Assembly (NCBI GenBank): GCA_002419055.1
Contig: DIFI01000021.1
Location: 62,001-126,000, forward strand
From: Peptococcaceae bacterium UBA5752
GTDB taxonomy: Bacteria > Bacillota > Dehalobacteriia > UBA4068
Direction of reading: 5' to 3'
Length of the DNA stretch: 64,000 nt
In this document: positions 62,444-64,000 of the stretch, in pieces
Position numbering within the stretch: position 1 is the first letter of the stretch
How the letters are laid out: each line of letters opens with the position of its first letter
The notes under the pieces: model-generated
Database searches by the model: none
The model's input: only the letters and a program-made list of their open reading frames with translations
Told to the model about the DNA's origin: nothing
Position numbers and translations under genes: made by a program

Positions 62444-63394
62444 CCATCTTAAAATACAAGCGGCGCTTGCAAGTCCGCCTCCGAAACTACATAAGGCCAA
62501 ATAATCGCCGCTATGTAGCTTGCCGTCCCGGTTGAGCTCGTCGAGCAGCAGTGGTATGCTGGCTGCTGAAGTATTGCCGTAATTTTCAATGTTTATACAG
62601 AATCGCTCCGGCGGAATATTAAGTTTTTTAATTGCTGTTTCAATTATTCGCACATTGGCCTGATGGGGTATTACCAAGGCAATATCGGATTCCTGCAAAC
62701 CTGCATCGGCGATTACTTGCTGCAAATCGCGGCAAATGGAGCTGATGGCAAATTTGAAAGTTTCCTGACCATTCATCTGTACATATGGTTGATCGGTCTC
62801 GTTTTGATAAAACGGTGACATGCCGGCAAAATTAGCGATTTTGATAATTTCATCATTGCCTTTGGTGTGGAAGACCGATGCCAGATAACTATCTCCTTCG
62901 CCAAGCAGTACGGCTCCGGCGCCGTCACCGAAGATAACACAGGTAGAGCGATCGCTCCAATCGAGTACACGGCTCATGCGTTCCGCACCGATTACCAACA
63001 TTTTTTTGACTCTGCCGCGGGCGAAAAATCCGGCGGCTATGTCGATGGAATAGAGGAAAGCGGGACAGGCGGCATTGATGTCCATAGCCGGGCAAGTGGC
63101 GCCTAACATCATTTGTACGCTGCAGGCGAGCGGCGGACAGATATTATCGCCGGTGACGGTGGCACAGATGATCATATCAAGTTGGTCTGCGGTCGTATTA
63201 CCCATTTCGAGGGCTTTTAACGCTGCCTGATAAGCCAGTTCGGCTGTTGTTTCTGTAGTACAGACGTGGCGCTGTTTGACGCCGACTCTGCGGGTGATCC
63301 AATCATCGGTGGTATCGACCATTGCCGACAACTCGTCGTTGGTCACAATGCGCTCCGGCACATAGTGACCGGTTCCTAACACCTGAAAACTCAT
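62441..63394 (-). CDS. fabH: 3-oxoacyl-ACP synthase III
   Basis: Starts fatty acid synthesis by condensing acetyl-CoA (or a branched primer) with malonyl-ACP, 317 residues. The active Cys is in DINAACPAFLYSIDIA, the His in LVIPHQANVRI and the Asn in NYGNTSAASIPLLL. It follows fabT by 57 bp with GGAGC before the ATG. Confidence 0.96.
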   Translation of the reverse strand: MSFQVLGTGHYVPERIVTNDELSAMVDTTDDWITRRVGVKQRHVCTTETTAELAYQAALKALEMGNTTADQLDMIICATVTGDNICPPLACSVQMMLGATCPAMDINAACPAFLYSIDIAAGFFARGRVKKMLVIGAERMSRVLDWSDRSTCVIFGDGAGAVLLGEGDSYLASVFHTKGNDEIIKIANFAGMSPFYQNETDQPYVQMNGQETFKFAISSICRDLQQVIADAGLQESDIALVIPHQANVRIIETAIKKLNIPPERFCINIENYGNTSAASIPLLLDELNRDGKLHSGDYLALCSFGGGLASAACILRW

Positions 63395-63451
63395 AGATAT
63401 GCTCCAATATTTTTAAGACGTATATTAAATTTTAGGATATGCAAAAATGTT

Positions 63452-63907
63452 TTAAGTTTGAGGGATAGTTTTTTTCAAAAAATTATCAAGTCTCAAAATA
63501 GTTCTGATTAAATATTCTTTTTCGTCTTCGCTGAATTCGGTTTCGATGGCATGAACTAAACTGCGGTGATAGGCTCTGTGATACTCATCGACTTTGCGGC
63601 CTTCTTTTGTCAGTTTCACGTGGACCATTCTGCCATCCAATGCTGATTCTTGCTTTGACAGGTAACCTTTTTTTTCTAATTTATTAATTGCTACGGTTGC
63701 AGTGGGTCGTGTTACTTTCATATACTCTGCGATCTCGCTGACCGCTTTCCCGTTCTCCTTATCGGTACCTACGCATTCGATCAGATGCACTTCTCTTATA
63801 GAAAGGTTAATGCGGCTGTCATTGAGGAGAAAATCCGATTCTAAGCGTAAGATACTATGGTAAGTGTCTACCAGGATATTGTTGAGTAATAACGAAAAAT
63901 TTTGCAC
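63452..63907 (-). CDS. fabT: MarR-family fatty acid synthesis regulator (FabT)
   Basis: A 151-residue MarR-type regulator at the head of the fab cluster, the usual place of FabT, which represses fab genes when bound to acyl-ACP. The winged helix shows LSIREVHLIECV, AEYMKVTRPTATVAINKLEK and the wing ALDGRMVHVKLTKEGR. The start is GTG; GGGGGCGG lies upstream. It is autoregulated judging from the palindrome overlapping its transcription start. Confidence 0.88.
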   Translation of the reverse strand: MQNFSLLLNNILVDTYHSILRLESDFLLNDSRINLSIREVHLIECVGTDKENGKAVSEIAEYMKVTRPTATVAINKLEKKGYLSKQESALDGRMVHVKLTKEGRKVDEYHRAYHRSLVHAIETEFSEDEKEYLIRTILRLDNFLKKTIPQT

Positions 63908-63921
63908 TCCCGCCGCCCCCT

Positions 63922-63984
63922 TAATTAGTTAGTCTAACTAATTATTATTGGTGGTATTCTACTCCTATTCATCAATTTTGTCAA
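63922..63984 (-). promoter_or_regulatory. fabT promoter and palindromic operator
   Basis: On the minus strand TTGACA (63979-63984) and TAGAAT (63956-63961) are 17 bp apart. About 12 bp downstream a perfect palindrome with 11-bp arms (TAATTAGTTAG / CTAACTAATTA, centre 63933) covers the first transcribed bases, ideal for repression. Confidence 0.88.
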
Positions 63985-64000
63985 GTAAATAATTGGGATT

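Overview
The window looks like chromosomal DNA of an anaerobic, moderately low-GC Bacillota (Firmicutes). Supporting signs are strong AGGAGG-type ribosome sites, a FabT/FabK-type fatty acid cluster in Firmicutes gene order, an ECF-type transporter, an SdpR/SdpI pair, three SLH-domain cell-wall proteins, a two-subunit glycine decarboxylase beside a formate-THF ligase, EFR1 ferredoxin and no respiratory genes. One Cys-rich gene without a signal peptide has a sigmaK-like promoter, which hints at a spore former. The genus cannot be named from sequence alone.

Layout. 1-6.9 kb: gcvT(partial)-gcvH-gcvPA-gcvPB-lplA-fhs, a glycine/C1-folate module. 6.9-15.6 kb: a ferritin-like protein, the biotin pair birA-bioY under a BirA operator, coaX, a soluble Rossmann-chemoreceptor fusion, a DUF1015 gene, yifB/comM and dusB. 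15.6-19.8 kb: a YkoEDC-like ECF importer plus a DUF169 gene. 19.8-30.3 kb: two small FMN-binding membrane proteins, a flavodoxin, hpt, a GIY-YIG protein, an acyl-CoA synthetase behind a leader RNA with an intrinsic terminator, a GNAT enzyme, a zinc-ribbon/unknown pair and an anion permease. 30.3-37 kb: a radical SAM protein, the Cys-rich DUF11-like protein, an EFR1 ferredoxin, bL25 and nudC. 37-53.4 kb: accessory surface region with three SLH proteins, lipoproteins, a 7TM two-component set and sdpRI. 53.4-57.5 kb: a sigma/anti-sigma pair, tRNA-Leu and several decayed genes. 57.6-64 kb: the complete fatty acid elongation cluster fabT-fabH-acpP-fabK-fabD-fabG-fabF-fabZ.

How the genes work together. 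GcvH needs lipoate (LplA), the cleavage system yields methylene-THF, and Fhs links formyl-THF to formate and ATP. BirA senses biotin and represses itself and the BioY importer. FabT sits behind a clear promoter with an 11-bp palindromic operator at the start of transcription, and a related site precedes acpP.

Most striking observation. Three times in this window an intact gene (coaX, the EFR1 ferredoxin gene, tRNA-Leu) is followed by one to two unrelated cargo genes and then by a diverged direct copy of that gene's own 3' end or 3' flank (by eye about 87-90% identical where I counted). In the coaX copy nearly all early differences are synonymous, so the copy comes from a functional relative rather than from random decay. 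This suggests a recurring way of inserting cargo behind gene 3' ends, with no integrase left in sight.
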